Assembly (NCBI RefSeq): GCF_014642655.1
Contig: NZ_BMIR01000005.1
Coordinates: 1 to 64,000, forward strand
Reading direction: 5' to 3'
DNA from: Pullulanibacillus camelliae
GTDB lineage: Bacteria > Bacillota > Bacilli > Bacillales > Sporolactobacillaceae
Length of the DNA stretch: 64,000 nt
Shown here piece by piece: positions 28,785 to 39,263 of the stretch; the stretch's first letter is position 1, and each line of letters begins with the position of its first letter. The notes beneath the pieces were generated by a model. That model made no database searches. It saw only the letters and a program-made list of their open reading frames with translations, and was not told the DNA's origin. The translations under genes and the position numbers were made by a program.

Positions 28785-31307
28785 ATGATGGGAATACTGA
28801 AGAAAATTGTAGGTGACCCTAGCCAACGCCAACTGAGCAAGATGGAAAAAGTGGCTAAGGAAATTGATGCACTTGCAGATGATTTTAAATCATTGAGTGA
28901 TGCAGAGCTGAGGGAAAAGACAGATGCCTTTAAAAAGCGCCTGAGTGAAGGGGAAACTTTAGATGATATCCTTCCTGAAGCGTTTGCTGTCGTTCGCGAA
29001 GCCTCAACACGTGTCTTAGGAATGACACCGTATTATGTGCAGCTTCTTGGTGCAATTGCTCTTCACGAGGGCAATATTGCAGAAATGAAAACGGGTGAAG
29101 GTAAAACCCTTGTGGCAACAATGCCGCTTTATTTAAATGCACTTGAAGGCAAGGGCGTTCATCTTGTAACGGTCAACGAATACTTGGCTGCTCGTGATGC
29201 TGAGACAATGGGCGAATTATTCAATTTTCTCGGTCTTTCTGTCGGCTTGAATGTGGCAGGTATGTCTCATGATGAGAAGCAAGAAGCTTATCGCGCAGAT
29301 ATTACTTATGGAACGAATAATGAATTTGGTTTCGATTATCTTCGTGATAACATGGTGCTTTATGAGGAAGAAATGGTGCAGCGTGGTCTTAACTTTGCGA
29401 TCATCGATGAAGTTGACTCTGTGCTCATTGATGAAGCACGAACTCCTTTGATTATTTCTGGTTCAGCTGAAAAATCAACCATTCTCTATACGCAAGCCAA
29501 TCAGTTTGCCCGCTTGTTGAAGGAAGAAGAAGATTATACCATTGATTTGAAGACAAAGTCAGCCCAATTGACTGAAGAAGGAATTACAAAGGCTGAGAAC
29601 TTCTTTAAAATAGACAATCTCTTTGATAATAAAAATGTCCAGCTCAATCACCATGTCCATCAAGCTTTAAAGGCTCATGCAATCATGCATCTTGATACGG
29701 ATTATGTCGTAAAGGATGGCGAGATTGTCATCGTCGATCAATTTACGGGGCGTTTGATGGCTGGACGTCGTTATAGTGAAGGCTTGCACCAAGCGATTGA
29801 GGCGAAAGAAGGTCTTCAAATTCAGCGTGAGTCCAAAACGTTAGCGACGATCACCTTTCAAAACTATTTTCGGATGTATAACAAGCTTTCCGGTATGACA
29901 GGGACGGCGAAGACGGAGGAAGAGGAATTCCAAAGCATTTACAACATGGATGTTATTGTGATTCCGACAAACCGTCCTGTTGTGCGTGACGATAAGCCCG
30001 ATCTCATTTATAAAACCATGAATGGTAAGTTTAATGCTGTTGTGAATGAGATCAGCCGTGCTCATCAAACGGGTCAGCCTGTGCTAGTAGGGACAGTTGC
30101 CGTTGAAACTTCTGAGCTAATCTCAAAACTGCTTAAGAAAAAAGGGATTCCACACAACGTATTAAATGCTAAAAACCATGCGCGTGAAGCGGAAATCATT
30201 GAAAATGCTGGCCAATATGGCGCTGTGACGATCGCAACGAACATGGCTGGACGTGGTACGGATATTAAACTTGGTGAAGGCGTCAAGGAATTAGGTGGAT
30301 TATATATCATCGGAACGGAACGTCATGAATCAAGGCGGATAGATAATCAGCTGCGTGGACGGTCTGGGCGTCAGGGGGATCCTGGGGTATCACAGTTCTA
30401 CCTTTCAATGGAGGACGAGCTGATGCGTCGTTTCGGCTCCGAACGCATGCAATCCATGATGGAACGCCTCGGGATGGCGGATGATCAACCGATTGAAAGC
30501 AAGCTCGTTTCACGTTCTGTAGAGTCTGCTCAAAAACGGGTAGAGGGCAATAACTTTGATGCCCGTAAACAGCTCCTACAATTTGATGACGTCATGCGTC
30601 AGCAACGGGAAATCATTTATAAACAGCGCTCTGAAGTATTAAAATCTGAAAACCTTCACGACGAAATCAAAGAGATGATGAAAACAGTCATTGAACGTCA
30701 TGTTCAGGCGCATACACCGGATGATGAGGTCGAAGAGGACTGGGATCTTAAAGCTATTACGGACTATGTGAATAATACGTTGTTCGATAAGCCAGCGGTA
30801 TCGGAGAATGAGCTTAAAGGAAAAGATCCTGAGGAAATGGTTGAGCTGATTCATGAAAAAGCGGTGGCGGCTTTAGATGCCAAAGAGCAGGAATTTACTC
30901 CAGAGCAAATGAGTGAGTTTGAACGGGTGATCATGCTGCGCGCGGTGGATATGAAGTGGATGGATCACATTGATGCGATGGAACAATTGCGCGAAGGTAT
31001 TCATCTTCGTGCCTATGGTCAAGTTGATCCTTTCCGTGAATATCAGCTGGAAGGCTTCCAAATGTTTGAGGAAATGGTCGCCTCCATTGAAGAAGAAGTT
31101 GTGACCTATATTATGAGGGCACAAGTGGAACAAAACATGGAGCGTGAAAAAGTAGCAGAAGGTGAAGCTGTTCATCCTGGAGGCAGTGATGAAGAACAAC
31201 CAAAGAAAAAACAACCCATCCGCAAAGGAGAAAAGGTAGGACGTAATGATCCCTGTCCATGCGGCAGCGGTAAAAAATATAAAAATTGTCACGGCAAAAA
31301 TGAATAG
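28785..31307 (+). CDS. secA: SecA preprotein translocase ATPase
   Basis: An 840-residue SecA, the motor that pushes unfolded preproteins through SecYEG. Visible are [10 protein letters not shown] (Walker A, near residue 103), [20 protein letters not shown] (DEAD box), [13 protein letters not shown] and RSGRQGDPG (second ATPase domain), and a C-terminal zinc motif [14 protein letters not shown]. Normal length. ATGATG start; the second ATG (28788) is equally possible. Confidence 0.98.
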   Translation: MMGILKKIVGDPSQRQLSKMEKVAKEIDALADDFKSLSDAELREKTDAFKKRLSEGETLDDILPEAFAVVREASTRVLGMTPYYVQLLGAIALHEGNIAEMKTGEGKTLVATMPLYLNALEGKGVHLVTVNEYLAARDAETMGELFNFLGLSVGLNVAGMSHDEKQEAYRADITYGTNNEFGFDYLRDNMVLYEEEMVQRGLNFAIIDEVDSVLIDEARTPLIISGSAEKSTILYTQANQFARLLKEEEDYTIDLKTKSAQLTEEGITKAENFFKIDNLFDNKNVQLNHHVHQALKAHAIMHLDTDYVVKDGEIVIVDQFTGRLMAGRRYSEGLHQAIEAKEGLQIQRESKTLATITFQNYFRMYNKLSGMTGTAKTEEEEFQSIYNMDVIVIPTNRPVVRDDKPDLIYKTMNGKFNAVVNEISRAHQTGQPVLVGTVAVETSELISKLLKKKGIPHNVLNAKNHAREAEIIENAGQYGAVTIATNMAGRGTDIKLGEGVKELGGLYIIGTERHESRRIDNQLRGRSGRQGDPGVSQFYLSMEDELMRRFGSERMQSMMERLGMADDQPIESKLVSRSVESAQKRVEGNNFDARKQLLQFDDVMRQQREIIYKQRSEVLKSENLHDEIKEMMKTVIERHVQAHTPDDEVEEDWDLKAITDYVNNTLFDKPAVSENELKGKDPEEMVELIHEKAVAALDAKEQEFTPEQMSEFERVIMLRAVDMKWMDHIDAMEQLREGIHLRAYGQVDPFREYQLEGFQMFEEMVASIEEEVVTYIMRAQVEQNMEREKVAEGEAVHPGGSDEEQPKKKQPIRKGEKVGRNDPCPCGSGKKYKNCHGKNE

Positions 31308-31569
31308 CTTATTTTGGTGACAAGCGGGCTAGGATGACATGAACAAACGATAAGAAGAGATTAGAAGACGTGCAGCGTCTCTAAAATACGGAGATCTTCA
31401 AGGAATAGCACTGATCCGAAGCCTCCACTAGGAAGCTACAAAAGAAACGTCGATTAAAACCGTCACCTCCATGAGATAACACCGCCGAAGCTAGCATATC
31501 TTGCGCGGCGGGTTGTGTGAGAAGCGAAAAATTTTGATGGAGCGTTTTGTTGCTCCTTTATGTAACATG

Positions 31570-31614
31570 GAAATCCGAATGATTCAAATAGAATTTGAAT
31601 CAATTTCGGATTTC
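31570..31614. terminator. long hairpin between secA and prfB
   Basis: GAAATCCGAATGATTCAAAT pairs with the complementary arm ending CGGATTTC, with a two-base bulge. The T run is weak, so it may be a bidirectional terminator or a structured spacer. Confidence 0.5.
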
Positions 31615-31697
31615 TCTATGAGAAAAACGCAACCCTAAGGCTCGTGGCACGTATAAGTATAAAACAAACACTTGTGATGAAAGTAGGAATGAAGCAA

Positions 31698-31748
31698 TGG
31701 ATTTAACAGAAATTAAATCAGGACTTGAATACATGGTTGAAAAACTAG
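31698..31748 (+). other. broken prfB leader reading frame
   Basis: ATG at 31698 starts MDLTEIKSGLEYMVEN and stops at TAG 31746-31748, directly before ATG 31749. In other Bacillales this leader continues for about 24 codons to a CTT-TGA shift site. The site itself is intact here (AGGGGG at 31757-31762, CTT TGA C at 31766-31772), but the leader is out of register. Adding one A to the AAAA run at 31741-31744 restores the expected [14 protein letters not shown]. This is either a real deletion or a homopolymer error. Confidence 0.8.
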
Positions 31749-32801
31749 ATGAATATAGGGGGTCTCTTTGACTTAGCTTCCAAAGAGGAACGCATTCAAG
31801 TTTTAGAAGAACAAATGGCGATGCCAGGATTTTGGGATAACCAAGAGAAAGCTCAGACGGTCATCAATGAAGTCAATGCTTTAAAAGACAAGGTGAATGG
31901 TTTTAAGAGTATGGAAGAGGGGTATGAGAGTCTTTCGCTCTCCTATGAACTTTTAAAAGAAGAAGACGACGACGATCTAAGGAAGGATTTAGAAACTAGT
32001 TTCGTTGAAGTCCGTAAACAGTTTGAAGAATTTGAATTGGAAATGCTATTGAATGATCCTTTGGATAAAAACAATGCAATTCTGGAGCTTCATCCTGGTG
32101 CGGGTGGCACGGAATCTCAGGACTGGGCTTCAATGCTCTTGCGCATGTATACGCGCTGGGCTGAGGATAAGGGCTATTCCGTTGAAACCTTAGATTATTT
32201 AGCAGGTGATGAGGCCGGCGTTAAAAGTGTTACTTTATTAATCAAGGGACATAATGCCTATGGCTATTTAAAAACGGAAAAAGGTGTGCATCGTTTAGTG
32301 CGAATATCGCCTTTTGATGCTTCGGGACGGCGCCACACGTCCTTCGTCTCTTGTGAAGTTGTACCAGAAATGGACGACGATGTCGATATTGAGATCCGTT
32401 CAGAGGATTTAAAAATTGATACGTATCGCTCAAGCGGTGCAGGCGGACAGCATGTCAACACAACCGATTCAGCGGTTCGGATCACCCATTTACCAACCAA
32501 TACAGTTGTTACTTGTCAGTCAGAGCGTTCCCAAATCAAAAATCGTGAACAAGCGATGAAAATGCTCAAGGCCAAGCTTTATCAATTAGAATTAGAAAAA
32601 CAGCAAGCCGAGCTCGATGAAATTCGCGGGGAGCAAAAAGAAATCGGCTGGGGCAGTCAAATTCGCTCCTATGTCTTCCATCCTTATTCCATGGTGAAAG
32701 ACCACCGCACGAATGTCGAAACAGGCAATGTACAAAGCGTGATGGACGGCGATATCGACTCCTTTATTGACGCCTACCTCCGCCTACAACTTACACACTA
32801 A
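31749..32801 (+). CDS. prfB: peptide chain release factor 2
   Basis: RF2, which terminates translation at UGA and UAA. The body is complete: [18 protein letters not shown], the GGQ motif in [17 protein letters not shown], and [12 protein letters not shown]. As read it begins [11 protein letters not shown] with 350 residues, lacking the usual N-terminal helix encoded before the programmed +1 frameshift. If one base is restored upstream, the normal protein of about 374 residues results. The RF2 tripeptide lies before the GGQ domain, but its exact residues were not verified. Confidence 0.93.
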   Translation: MNIGGLFDLASKEERIQVLEEQMAMPGFWDNQEKAQTVINEVNALKDKVNGFKSMEEGYESLSLSYELLKEEDDDDLRKDLETSFVEVRKQFEEFELEMLLNDPLDKNNAILELHPGAGGTESQDWASMLLRMYTRWAEDKGYSVETLDYLAGDEAGVKSVTLLIKGHNAYGYLKTEKGVHRLVRISPFDASGRRHTSFVSCEVVPEMDDDVDIEIRSEDLKIDTYRSSGAGGQHVNTTDSAVRITHLPTNTVVTCQSERSQIKNREQAMKMLKAKLYQLELEKQQAELDEIRGEQKEIGWGSQIRSYVFHPYSMVKDHRTNVETGNVQSVMDGDIDSFIDAYLRLQLTH

Positions 32802-32808
32802 TAAACTG

Positions 32809-32843
32809 ACCCCTAACTTACAAATAGTGAGCTAGGGGTTTTT
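32809..32843 (+). terminator. terminator after prfB
   Basis: ACCCCTA at 32809-32815 pairs with TAGGGGT at 32833-32839, followed by TTTT; AACT/AGCT may extend the stem imperfectly. Confidence 0.7.
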
Positions 32844-32947
32844 AGTATAATGGTCGCAAATAGGTCAATACCCTTCAATATCCAAGTTCTCCTTATTTGA
32901 AAAGAGCAATATAAAGGAAGCCCCCGAATCAAGGTGCGACCGCACGC

Positions 32948-33173
32948 AACAAATGTCGATGCAAGCGCAACAAATAGAGTGGTCATTTTAACAAATACAT
33001 GTCGCAACGGAACAAAACTAAGCCGAAGTTTCCAAAAAGAGAACAAAACCAAGGGGGAAGTTTCCGAATCCGAGGGTGAGCGCAACAAAAGGCGGAGGTA
33101 AGAGAACAAAAGCCGGTTGCAAAGGAACAAAAGGCCTGGCCATTTTAACAAAAGCCAGCCACAAAATAACAAA
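32948..33173. repeat. diverged AACAAA-phased repeat, prfB-yitT gap
   Basis: AACAAA at 32948, 32969, 32990, 33011, 33042, 33084, 33105, 33126, 33147 and 33168. Steps are 21, 21, 21, 31, 42, 21, 21, 21 and 21, the same 157-bp cycle as at 1-2035, although intervening sequence differs substantially. GAAGTTTCC and TTTCCGAATCCG blocks are shared. Confidence 0.88.
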
Positions 33174-33373
33174 TAGAGCTTGGAATTAATAAAAGGAGAA
33201 CATAGATGCATGTCGCTTTAACGTATTAACTTGATATTCATTTAATGTCGTTTTGCTTTGAAGGGATGCTGTTGTCGAATGGAGCCATCATCCTTATAAT
33301 AAGTAGGGGATTTTGGAAAAGTAATGATAGGTGTTGAATGGCAGGATTTTTTTACTAGAAAGCTGGTGTTAAG

Positions 33374-34258
33374 TTGGTTAGAAAACGACGGAGTACTCCG
33401 TATTACTTAAAATCACATCTTATTCTTGATTACCTCTATGTCCTCATTGGGTCCAGTATTGTGGGGATTACTTTTAATGTGTTTTTATTGCCGAATAAAA
33501 TCGCTTCTGGTGGTGTCAGTGGCATAAGCACCATTCTTCACTGGACTATTGGGATAGAGCCTTCTTATGTCCAATGGGCACTTAACATCCCTTTATTTAT
33601 TGCAGGGGTGCTCTTTTTAGGTTCCAGTCTTGGTTACTTACAATATGCTCTCAAGACATTAGTTGGAACAATATTTTTGCCATTTGTTGTATTTTTGACA
33701 AACGACTGGTCGCCGGCAACCACTAATCCATTGCTGGCAGCGCTATTTGGTGGAATAGGTGTTGGTTTGGGCTTGGGTATTGTTTTTAGAGGGAATGCTT
33801 CAACGGGAGGAACAGACCTGGCTGCTCAAATTATACATAAGTATACCGGGGCATCGTTAGGGACATGCGTTGCCATTATTGATGGATTGATTGTCCTTAG
33901 CTCAGCTGTAGCCCTCTCCTTAGAAAGTGCTTTGTATGCGTTAATTGGTATGTATCTAACGGGTAAGATGATCGATGTCGTTCAAATGGGATTTAGTAAT
34001 TCTAAAATGGCGATTATTATCTCGAATGAACAAGAAAAACTGCGGACAACGATTTTAAAAGAAGTTGATCGAGGTGTCACCCGATTAGAAGCCAAGGGCG
34101 GATACACAGATGACAACCGACCGACGCTATTATGCGTCGTTTCACAAAATGAAATAACGAAATTGAAGCAACTCGTAAAAGTGATTGACCCCACAGCCTT
34201 TGTGATCGTAACGAATGCAACAGAAGTATTAGGAGAAGGCTTTAAACATAACCGTTAA
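33374..34258 (+). CDS. YitT family membrane protein (YvjA-like)
   Basis: A 294-residue YitT/DUF161 protein. Five or so transmembrane segments occupy residues 15-200 (LYVLIGSSIVGITFNVFLLP, LFGGIGVGLGLGIVFRG); GNASTGGTDLAAQII is the family core. The C-terminal DUF2179 domain is at about 215-285 with GVTRLEAKGGYT. Transport role is unproven. TTG start. The B. subtilis homologue yvjA lies in the same prfB-ftsE interval. Confidence 0.88.
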   Translation: MVRKRRSTPYYLKSHLILDYLYVLIGSSIVGITFNVFLLPNKIASGGVSGISTILHWTIGIEPSYVQWALNIPLFIAGVLFLGSSLGYLQYALKTLVGTIFLPFVVFLTNDWSPATTNPLLAALFGGIGVGLGLGIVFRGNASTGGTDLAAQIIHKYTGASLGTCVAIIDGLIVLSSAVALSLESALYALIGMYLTGKMIDVVQMGFSNSKMAIIISNEQEKLRTTILKEVDRGVTRLEAKGGYTDDNRPTLLCVVSQNEITKLKQLVKVIDPTAFVIVTNATEVLGEGFKHNR

Positions 34259-34278
34259 AAAGCTACTGCCTCATTAAT

Positions 34279-34322
34279 AACGTCTTGAGTCAATGAACAT
34301 GATTTGACTTAAGGCGTTTTTT
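34279..34322 (+). terminator. terminator after yitT-type gene
   Basis: AACGTCTTGAGTCAA pairs with TTGACTTAAGGCGTT (two G-U pairs), followed by TTTTT. Confidence 0.85.
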
Positions 34323-34404
34323 AGTCCTAAGCTTAACATATCTTGAGGTTAGTTGATGTCATATAAAAGCGAAGAAGATAAAATTCAAATGAGGCTGTAA
34401 GGGG

Positions 34405-34511
34405 AACAAAAAGCAGAAAACTAACAAAAGTGGGTCACAAAATAACAATGTCGTGACCATTTTATAAAAAGCCAGCTCTAAAATAACAAAAGGCTGGCCA
34501 CTATTAATAAA
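34405..34511. repeat. degenerate AACAAA-phased repeat
   Basis: AACAAA or close variants at 34405, 34423, 34444, 34465, 34485 and 34506, so spacing is still near 21 bases. This is the most degraded plus-oriented copy. The remaining spacer to 34712 holds a short palindrome CTGAAATTTCAG (34623-34634). Confidence 0.6.
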
Positions 34512-34712
34512 ACGGTCACCCAATTTAAAAAGGGATGAGAGGGCTACCCTTTTTGGTGTTTAGAGAATAGGTGTTAGGGCCCAAAGCGATAGGCAAAATC
34601 GCTGAATCAGCCTAAAAATGCACTGAAATTTCAGCTTTAATCTGTATTATACGGTTGATTGAGAAGCGGCATTTCTTTTACGCTCGCTTAGTTTGATGTC
34701 CCTATCAGTTGT

Positions 34713-34880
34713 TTAAGTAAGTGACTCTTCATCTGGCGTGACTTCGTTAGTGATTGATTTTATGTCTTGGTCCTCAGAAATAGGGGGAAGGTTGATGAAC
34801 GTGCTGGCTGGGTTGAGGGCGGTATCAAAGGGCAGTTCCGCCTCTATATGTCCGTAAGTCTTTCGGTTGGGTTTTTTCAT
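34713..34880 (-). CDS. small hypothetical protein downstream of germinant receptor genes
   Basis: A 55-residue open frame with a good ribosome site (aatggaggg, seven bases before ATG). It starts MKKPNRKTYGHIEAELPFD and ends in an acidic tail TPDEESLT. No membrane segment. It is the last gene in the minus-strand ger cluster, 82 bases after the small membrane gene, so it is probably expressed in the forespore with it. Not recognised as a known family. Confidence 0.55.
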   Translation of the reverse strand: MKKPNRKTYGHIEAELPFDTALNPASTFINLPPISEDQDIKSITNEVTPDEESLT

Positions 34881-34962
34881 AGTATCCCTCCATTATTCAC
34901 AGTATTGTACAGTTTCCCTATTTTTAGTATATTCTCACCCGCTTGAATATGTGCCCATGATT

Positions 34963-35151
34963 TTAAGAACGTTCTTTCGTGTGACTTTGTTTTCTTTCTA
35001 ATGCCTTGTCTTCCTTTTTCCAAGGTGGATCTCCTTTTTGATGAAGAATCTCATTGATTCTCCATAGCGTTAGAGGCGTTAAAAAGGAAATAACAGTACA
35101 ATAGATCACCAGTGAAGAAGTGATCCCACCAAATACTTGTGTGTGCTCCAT
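34963..35151 (-). CDS. small membrane protein of the germinant receptor operon
   Basis: A 62-residue protein with one, possibly two close hydrophobic segments (residues 8-30, TSSLVIYCTVISFLTPLTLW) and a strongly charged Lys/Glu-rich C-terminus. It starts 24 bases after the gerC-type gene with a cggag site. Its size and position resemble the small D subunits reported beside some GerA-family operons in Bacillus, but identity is inferred. Confidence 0.6.
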   Translation of the reverse strand: MEHTQVFGGITSSLVIYCTVISFLTPLTLWRINEILHQKGDPPWKKEDKALERKQSHTKERS

Positions 35152-35175
35152 ATCATCAACTCCGCTTTAATTTGC

Positions 35176-36372
35176 TTAGTTTTGCTTTTTTGTTCGATTA
35201 ATTGTGCCCGTATTGCGGATGAAGAGATGGGTTTCTAATTGAATATCCGCATTTTTAAAATATGTCCCCCCACTATCCCAGTGGTTTTGAATCTTTTGCC
35301 ATAAGTCCCAGTTGTGGATCCGTAAATAATCGGATAGACCGATGACATCGGCGTTGAGATCCTGCTGCAAAACATGGAGGGTTCTTCTATTATTAGCATC
35401 TACGGTTCGTTCCAGACGCCTTTGAATATTGTCTCGCGAATGACCGTTGATAAAATTTAAAGATGTTCCCGTCTCAAGTAAAAGACCATCAATGTTCATG
35501 GTAATTTTAAATGACATGTGAGTGGGATCCTTTGCATCCAATAATTGGATTTTTCTTTCTGAATTCTTTACGAGTAAAGAAACCTCGTGTCCCTGATATT
35601 TACTAGAAATCGTTCCCCCACGTGCCTCACCTTTTAGATAATTTATTCCAGCGGTTTGTCTGGGTGTTAAAAGGCTGGCTAGCTCTGTGGTGTTTCCATG
35701 AAATACGGCGGCGCCTTCGATATTTAAAATATTTTGATCGGCGCTGATATATTGAATCATAAAACTATTTTCACGGTAGAGTGATTCATTCACATCGCCG
35801 ATCCGAGTTGCTGGGATGACACGTTCATTCCGATAAGGATTTTGAGTGATTTGGTCAATATATAAGCCAGGGATGGTGGCTCCCGGAGGTGTATTGTTGA
35901 GAATTTTTCCAGCAATTTTATTCGTAATCATCACTTTAGTCCCACGACGCATTTCCGGGGAGCGGATGAAATAATCAATAGAATCATCAAATGCAGGAGA
36001 TTGAGCGACCTTTTTGGAGACAATGATGACCTTCACGTGTTCATAATAAGGGGTGCGACTTGTTTTAGCTGTCGATTCCCGAATGATATCCATGATGGAA
36101 TGTCCTTTACCGACCACATTAAAGAAGGCCTCATTTTGAGAGCCGCCACCAGTATTCCCGTTTCCACTTGTCGATTGACTGCCTGGAATGGCGATTTGTT
36201 CAGTGAGTACATATCTTCCATTCTCATCCATATCGATTGCCATGGCAATGACAAAGCCGCGATCCTCAATATCAACGCGATCCCAGCAACCGGTCAAGGT
36301 AAATAAAGCGCAAAGACTGAGAAGGGCAAGCTTAAGCTTCTTTTGGTAGCGTCTTATCTTTCTTATTTTCAC
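35176..36372 (-). CDS. GerAC/GerKC-type germinant receptor lipoprotein
   Basis: A 398-residue C subunit of a spore inner-membrane nutrient receptor. The signal peptide LKLALLSLCALFTLTGC ends in a lipobox cysteine; CWDRVDIEDRGFVIAMAID is the family signature. The three-domain GerC fold covers the rest. The start overlaps the B-subunit gene by 41 bases, which indicates translational coupling. Confidence 0.93.
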   Translation of the reverse strand: MKIRKIRRYQKKLKLALLSLCALFTLTGCWDRVDIEDRGFVIAMAIDMDENGRYVLTEQIAIPGSQSTSGNGNTGGGSQNEAFFNVVGKGHSIMDIIRESTAKTSRTPYYEHVKVIIVSKKVAQSPAFDDSIDYFIRSPEMRRGTKVMITNKIAGKILNNTPPGATIPGLYIDQITQNPYRNERVIPATRIGDVNESLYRENSFMIQYISADQNILNIEGAAVFHGNTTELASLLTPRQTAGINYLKGEARGGTISSKYQGHEVSLLVKNSERKIQLLDAKDPTHMSFKITMNIDGLLLETGTSLNFINGHSRDNIQRRLERTVDANNRRTLHVLQQDLNADVIGLSDYLRIHNWDLWQKIQNHWDSGGTYFKNADIQLETHLFIRNTGTINRTKKQN

Positions 36373-37465
36373 CTTTAATCCTCCTTACAATAGAGGTAAA
36401 GAGAAGGACAGTAGGAATGATGGATTCAAAGACGAGACATGAAATGTTCAAAACCCTTCCATACTTTTCAATGGCATCATAGCTTTGGGGAATCATGGCA
36501 ACCAAATAAATGAGCGGAGTAAAGATGAGGACATAGTGCATCTTTTTCAGCTTAGGATAAATGCTTTTTGTCGCGATTACCGCTACATCAAAGGCCATGG
36601 CAGCCGTATTGTAAATCGTCATAATCCAAATGGTAAAAAAGACTGCTTCAATGCGTTCGAAGAAGCCAATATCTGCAAAGATTTCCTTAGCCATTTCGAT
36701 GGTGGGGTAGAGAATTTCCCGAGTTGTCACGGAAAAGACAGCGATTGAAAAGATAAAAATTAACAGTGCTAAAACAATAGGGAAAAGCATACCGATCACC
36801 ACTGCACGAGGGGCTTTGTCCGGTTTATTCATGAAGCTTATATAGAACAGCACAATCTCAAACCCAGCAAAGGATAAATAGGCCTTTTGCGCGCCTTTAA
36901 GAAGGTTAAGGGGGGGCGTGACAAAAAACGGTAATAAGTTATTGATATCGAATGTATTGACACTTAATGTGTAGACAAAGAGCACAATGAATAAGATGAT
37001 CGGCAGAAACATCATGTTCAGGCGTAGAATACCCACACTTTGTCCTCTAACGGCATATACCACCACAAGTAAAAAAATCAATGAAATGATTTCAACAGGT
37101 GTTTTAAAAAAAATATAGAGCTTGGCGACATCGGAGATCACGCGAACTTCATAGATACAAATAAATAGAAAATGACAGATAAGAATGACGGTAATCCCTA
37201 AGGCAATAGGCTTAGGGACAAGTCGTGAGGCATACGTATAAAAGGTTTGCTTAGGAAAACGCGAGGCTAACTTCGCACAAATATAGGCAAATAGGGCTGC
37301 AGCAGCGCCACCAATTAAGATCGAGATCCAGCCATCAGCGACATAGGTCACCAAATCAACGTCGCGAGGCAAGCTTAACAGGCCGACTCCAATCACCATG
37401 GCACTTACAGCGAAGCCTATTTCTTTTAATCCAATTTCCCAGTCTCCATATTCAAATGATTTCAT
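36332..37465 (-). CDS. GerAB/GerKB-type germinant receptor permease subunit
   Basis: A 377-residue B subunit of the APC-like spore germination permease family with about ten transmembrane segments. B subunits bind the germinant amino acid or sugar. AMVIGVGLLSLPRDVD in the first segment is the characteristic unwound motif. It starts three bases after the A-subunit stop. Confidence 0.93.
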   Translation of the reverse strand: MKSFEYGDWEIGLKEIGFAVSAMVIGVGLLSLPRDVDLVTYVADGWISILIGGAAAALFAYICAKLASRFPKQTFYTYASRLVPKPIALGITVILICHFLFICIYEVRVISDVAKLYIFFKTPVEIISLIFLLVVVYAVRGQSVGILRLNMMFLPIILFIVLFVYTLSVNTFDINNLLPFFVTPPLNLLKGAQKAYLSFAGFEIVLFYISFMNKPDKAPRAVVIGMLFPIVLALLIFIFSIAVFSVTTREILYPTIEMAKEIFADIGFFERIEAVFFTIWIMTIYNTAAMAFDVAVIATKSIYPKLKKMHYVLIFTPLIYLVAMIPQSYDAIEKYGRVLNISCLVFESIIPTVLLFTSIVRRIKGENKKDKTLPKEA

Positions 37466-37468
37466 TGA

Positions 37469-39205
37469 TTATTGGCTCCCTTTGCGTTTTGGATTACCCA
37501 TGCGTTTTTTATCACCTGGTTGGAACATATGCGGGCGATATTTCATAAAGGTCATTGGCACTTTAAGCACGAGATCCTTCATGTCTTTAGGAATCAATGG
37601 GCCATAAGGTGTTGAATAAGGCACACCGAAGCTTTTGAGATTGACAAAGTGGACATTAATCATGATGTACACCATGATCAGCCCGTAGATGCCAAATAAG
37701 GAGGCAGCAAACATATTAGCAAAACGAAGGATGCGTAAGGAAATTGCAATACTGTACGAAGGAAGCGCAAAAGAAGCGATAGCCGTCAAGGCGATGACAA
37801 TCACCATGATCGGACTAACAATGCCAGCGGCGACAGCAGCATCACCGATAACAAGACCACCAACAACGCCTACTGTTTGTCCAATGGGCTTAGGGAGACG
37901 TAATCCAGCCTCTTGCAGGATTTCCATCGTCATCCCCATGAGAATGGCTTCTAATGTAGCCGGAAAGGGTACGCCTTCGCGACTCCCAGCAATCGACAGG
38001 GCAAGGGCGGTTGGGATCATGCCAGGTTGATAGGAGACAAGTGCAACATAGAGTCCTGGCAAAAATACAGAAATAAATGCAGCAACGTATCTCAAAACAC
38101 GGACGAGAGTAGATAAGAGCCAGCGCTCATAGTAGTCTTCAGGCGTATGAAAGTGCTGTCCGATGGTTACCGGCACAATTAAAACGAAAGGCGTGTTATC
38201 CAATAGAATGGCTACACGGCCTTGGATAAGAGCAGCACGCACGCGGTCCGGCCTTTCTGTATGTTGAACCTGTGGAAAAGGGGAAAGAAAGCTGTCTTCT
38301 ATCCATTGTTCGATAAATCCTGTTTCTGGCACATCATCCGTATCAATGGATTCCAGACGGCGAACCACTTCTTTAACAAGCTCAGTATTGGCGATTCCTT
38401 CTATGTACATAATGGCAGCATCTGATTTTGAACGTCTTCCTAGCTTTAATGATTTGATTCTTAAATTGGGATCGCGTATGCCGCGGCGGACGAGTGTGGT
38501 ATTTGTCCGAATATCCTCGATAAACCCGATGCGTGGGCCGCGAATCAACGCCTCGGTAATGGGCTCTTCCAGGCTGCGTTGATTGACTTCTTTAGAACTG
38601 ATAACAAGAGCTTGATCAGAGCCATCGATGAATATGGCGGTATTGCCACTTAAGACATCGAGGGAAACTTCATCCAAACTTGCTTTGACACTGATGTCAT
38701 CCGCCGTAGGCAATACCTTGTACTGAAGCTCGGTAAGGATCTGCTGAGGGCTAGGGTTAATTTGATTGCTTTTTAAATCAAAGGTTAAGATAGTGTTGAT
38801 CACCTGTTCAGCGATGTATTGCCCGTTGGAGAGTCCATCAATAAACACTATCGCACAATGAGAGGATGTCCCCCCGACTTGTATTTCTTTACAAACAAGA
38901 TCCGCAGGAGAATCCATCATTTTTTTGAAATTTTTAATGTTTTTATCGAGCGTCTTAAAAATTTCAAGCTCAAAATCTGTCGGTTTTTCTGGAATTGAAA
39001 TGGTATCTTTTTTGCCGTTTTGATTTTGCTTGGACTTTGCTTTTTTTGGCAATGTTATACATTCCTTATCGCTCTTATTGGTACTATTACCTTTAATGTG
39101 CACAACTGGAAAGTTTCTATTCAACTCAGTTTTTGCATTGGATAATGATAAAACATAGTTTAAGGAAAAGGAATGAGGCTTGATTGTGTCCATTGTCAAT
39201 TTCAA
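37469..39205 (-). CDS. GerAA/GerKA-type germinant receptor subunit
   Basis: A 578-residue A subunit. A soluble N-terminal region (to about residue 370) contains the family blocks GPRIGFIEDIRTNTTLVRRG and EGIANTELV; four to five membrane segments follow, with PFPATLEAILMGMTMEILQE. A Lys/Asn-rich linker occurs at residues 40-75. Start is TTG at 39205 (aaagg upstream) or ATG at 39193. First gene of a minus-strand A-B-C operon, presumably sigma-G controlled; no convincing promoter was seen. It occupies the interval that holds cccB in B. subtilis. Confidence 0.93.
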   Translation of the reverse strand: MKLTMDTIKPHSFSLNYVLSLSNAKTELNRNFPVVHIKGNSTNKSDKECITLPKKAKSKQNQNGKKDTISIPEKPTDFELEIFKTLDKNIKNFKKMMDSPADLVCKEIQVGGTSSHCAIVFIDGLSNGQYIAEQVINTILTFDLKSNQINPSPQQILTELQYKVLPTADDISVKASLDEVSLDVLSGNTAIFIDGSDQALVISSKEVNQRSLEEPITEALIRGPRIGFIEDIRTNTTLVRRGIRDPNLRIKSLKLGRRSKSDAAIMYIEGIANTELVKEVVRRLESIDTDDVPETGFIEQWIEDSFLSPFPQVQHTERPDRVRAALIQGRVAILLDNTPFVLIVPVTIGQHFHTPEDYYERWLLSTLVRVLRYVAAFISVFLPGLYVALVSYQPGMIPTALALSIAGSREGVPFPATLEAILMGMTMEILQEAGLRLPKPIGQTVGVVGGLVIGDAAVAAGIVSPIMVIVIALTAIASFALPSYSIAISLRILRFANMFAASLFGIYGLIMVYIMINVHFVNLKSFGVPYSTPYGPLIPKDMKDLVLKVPMTFMKYRPHMFQPGDKKRMGNPKRKGSQ

Positions 39206-39263
39206 AAATTTACCTTTGAAATGAAATTGTAATAAAAATGTGTCTTAACTTGTCGGATTCAGG

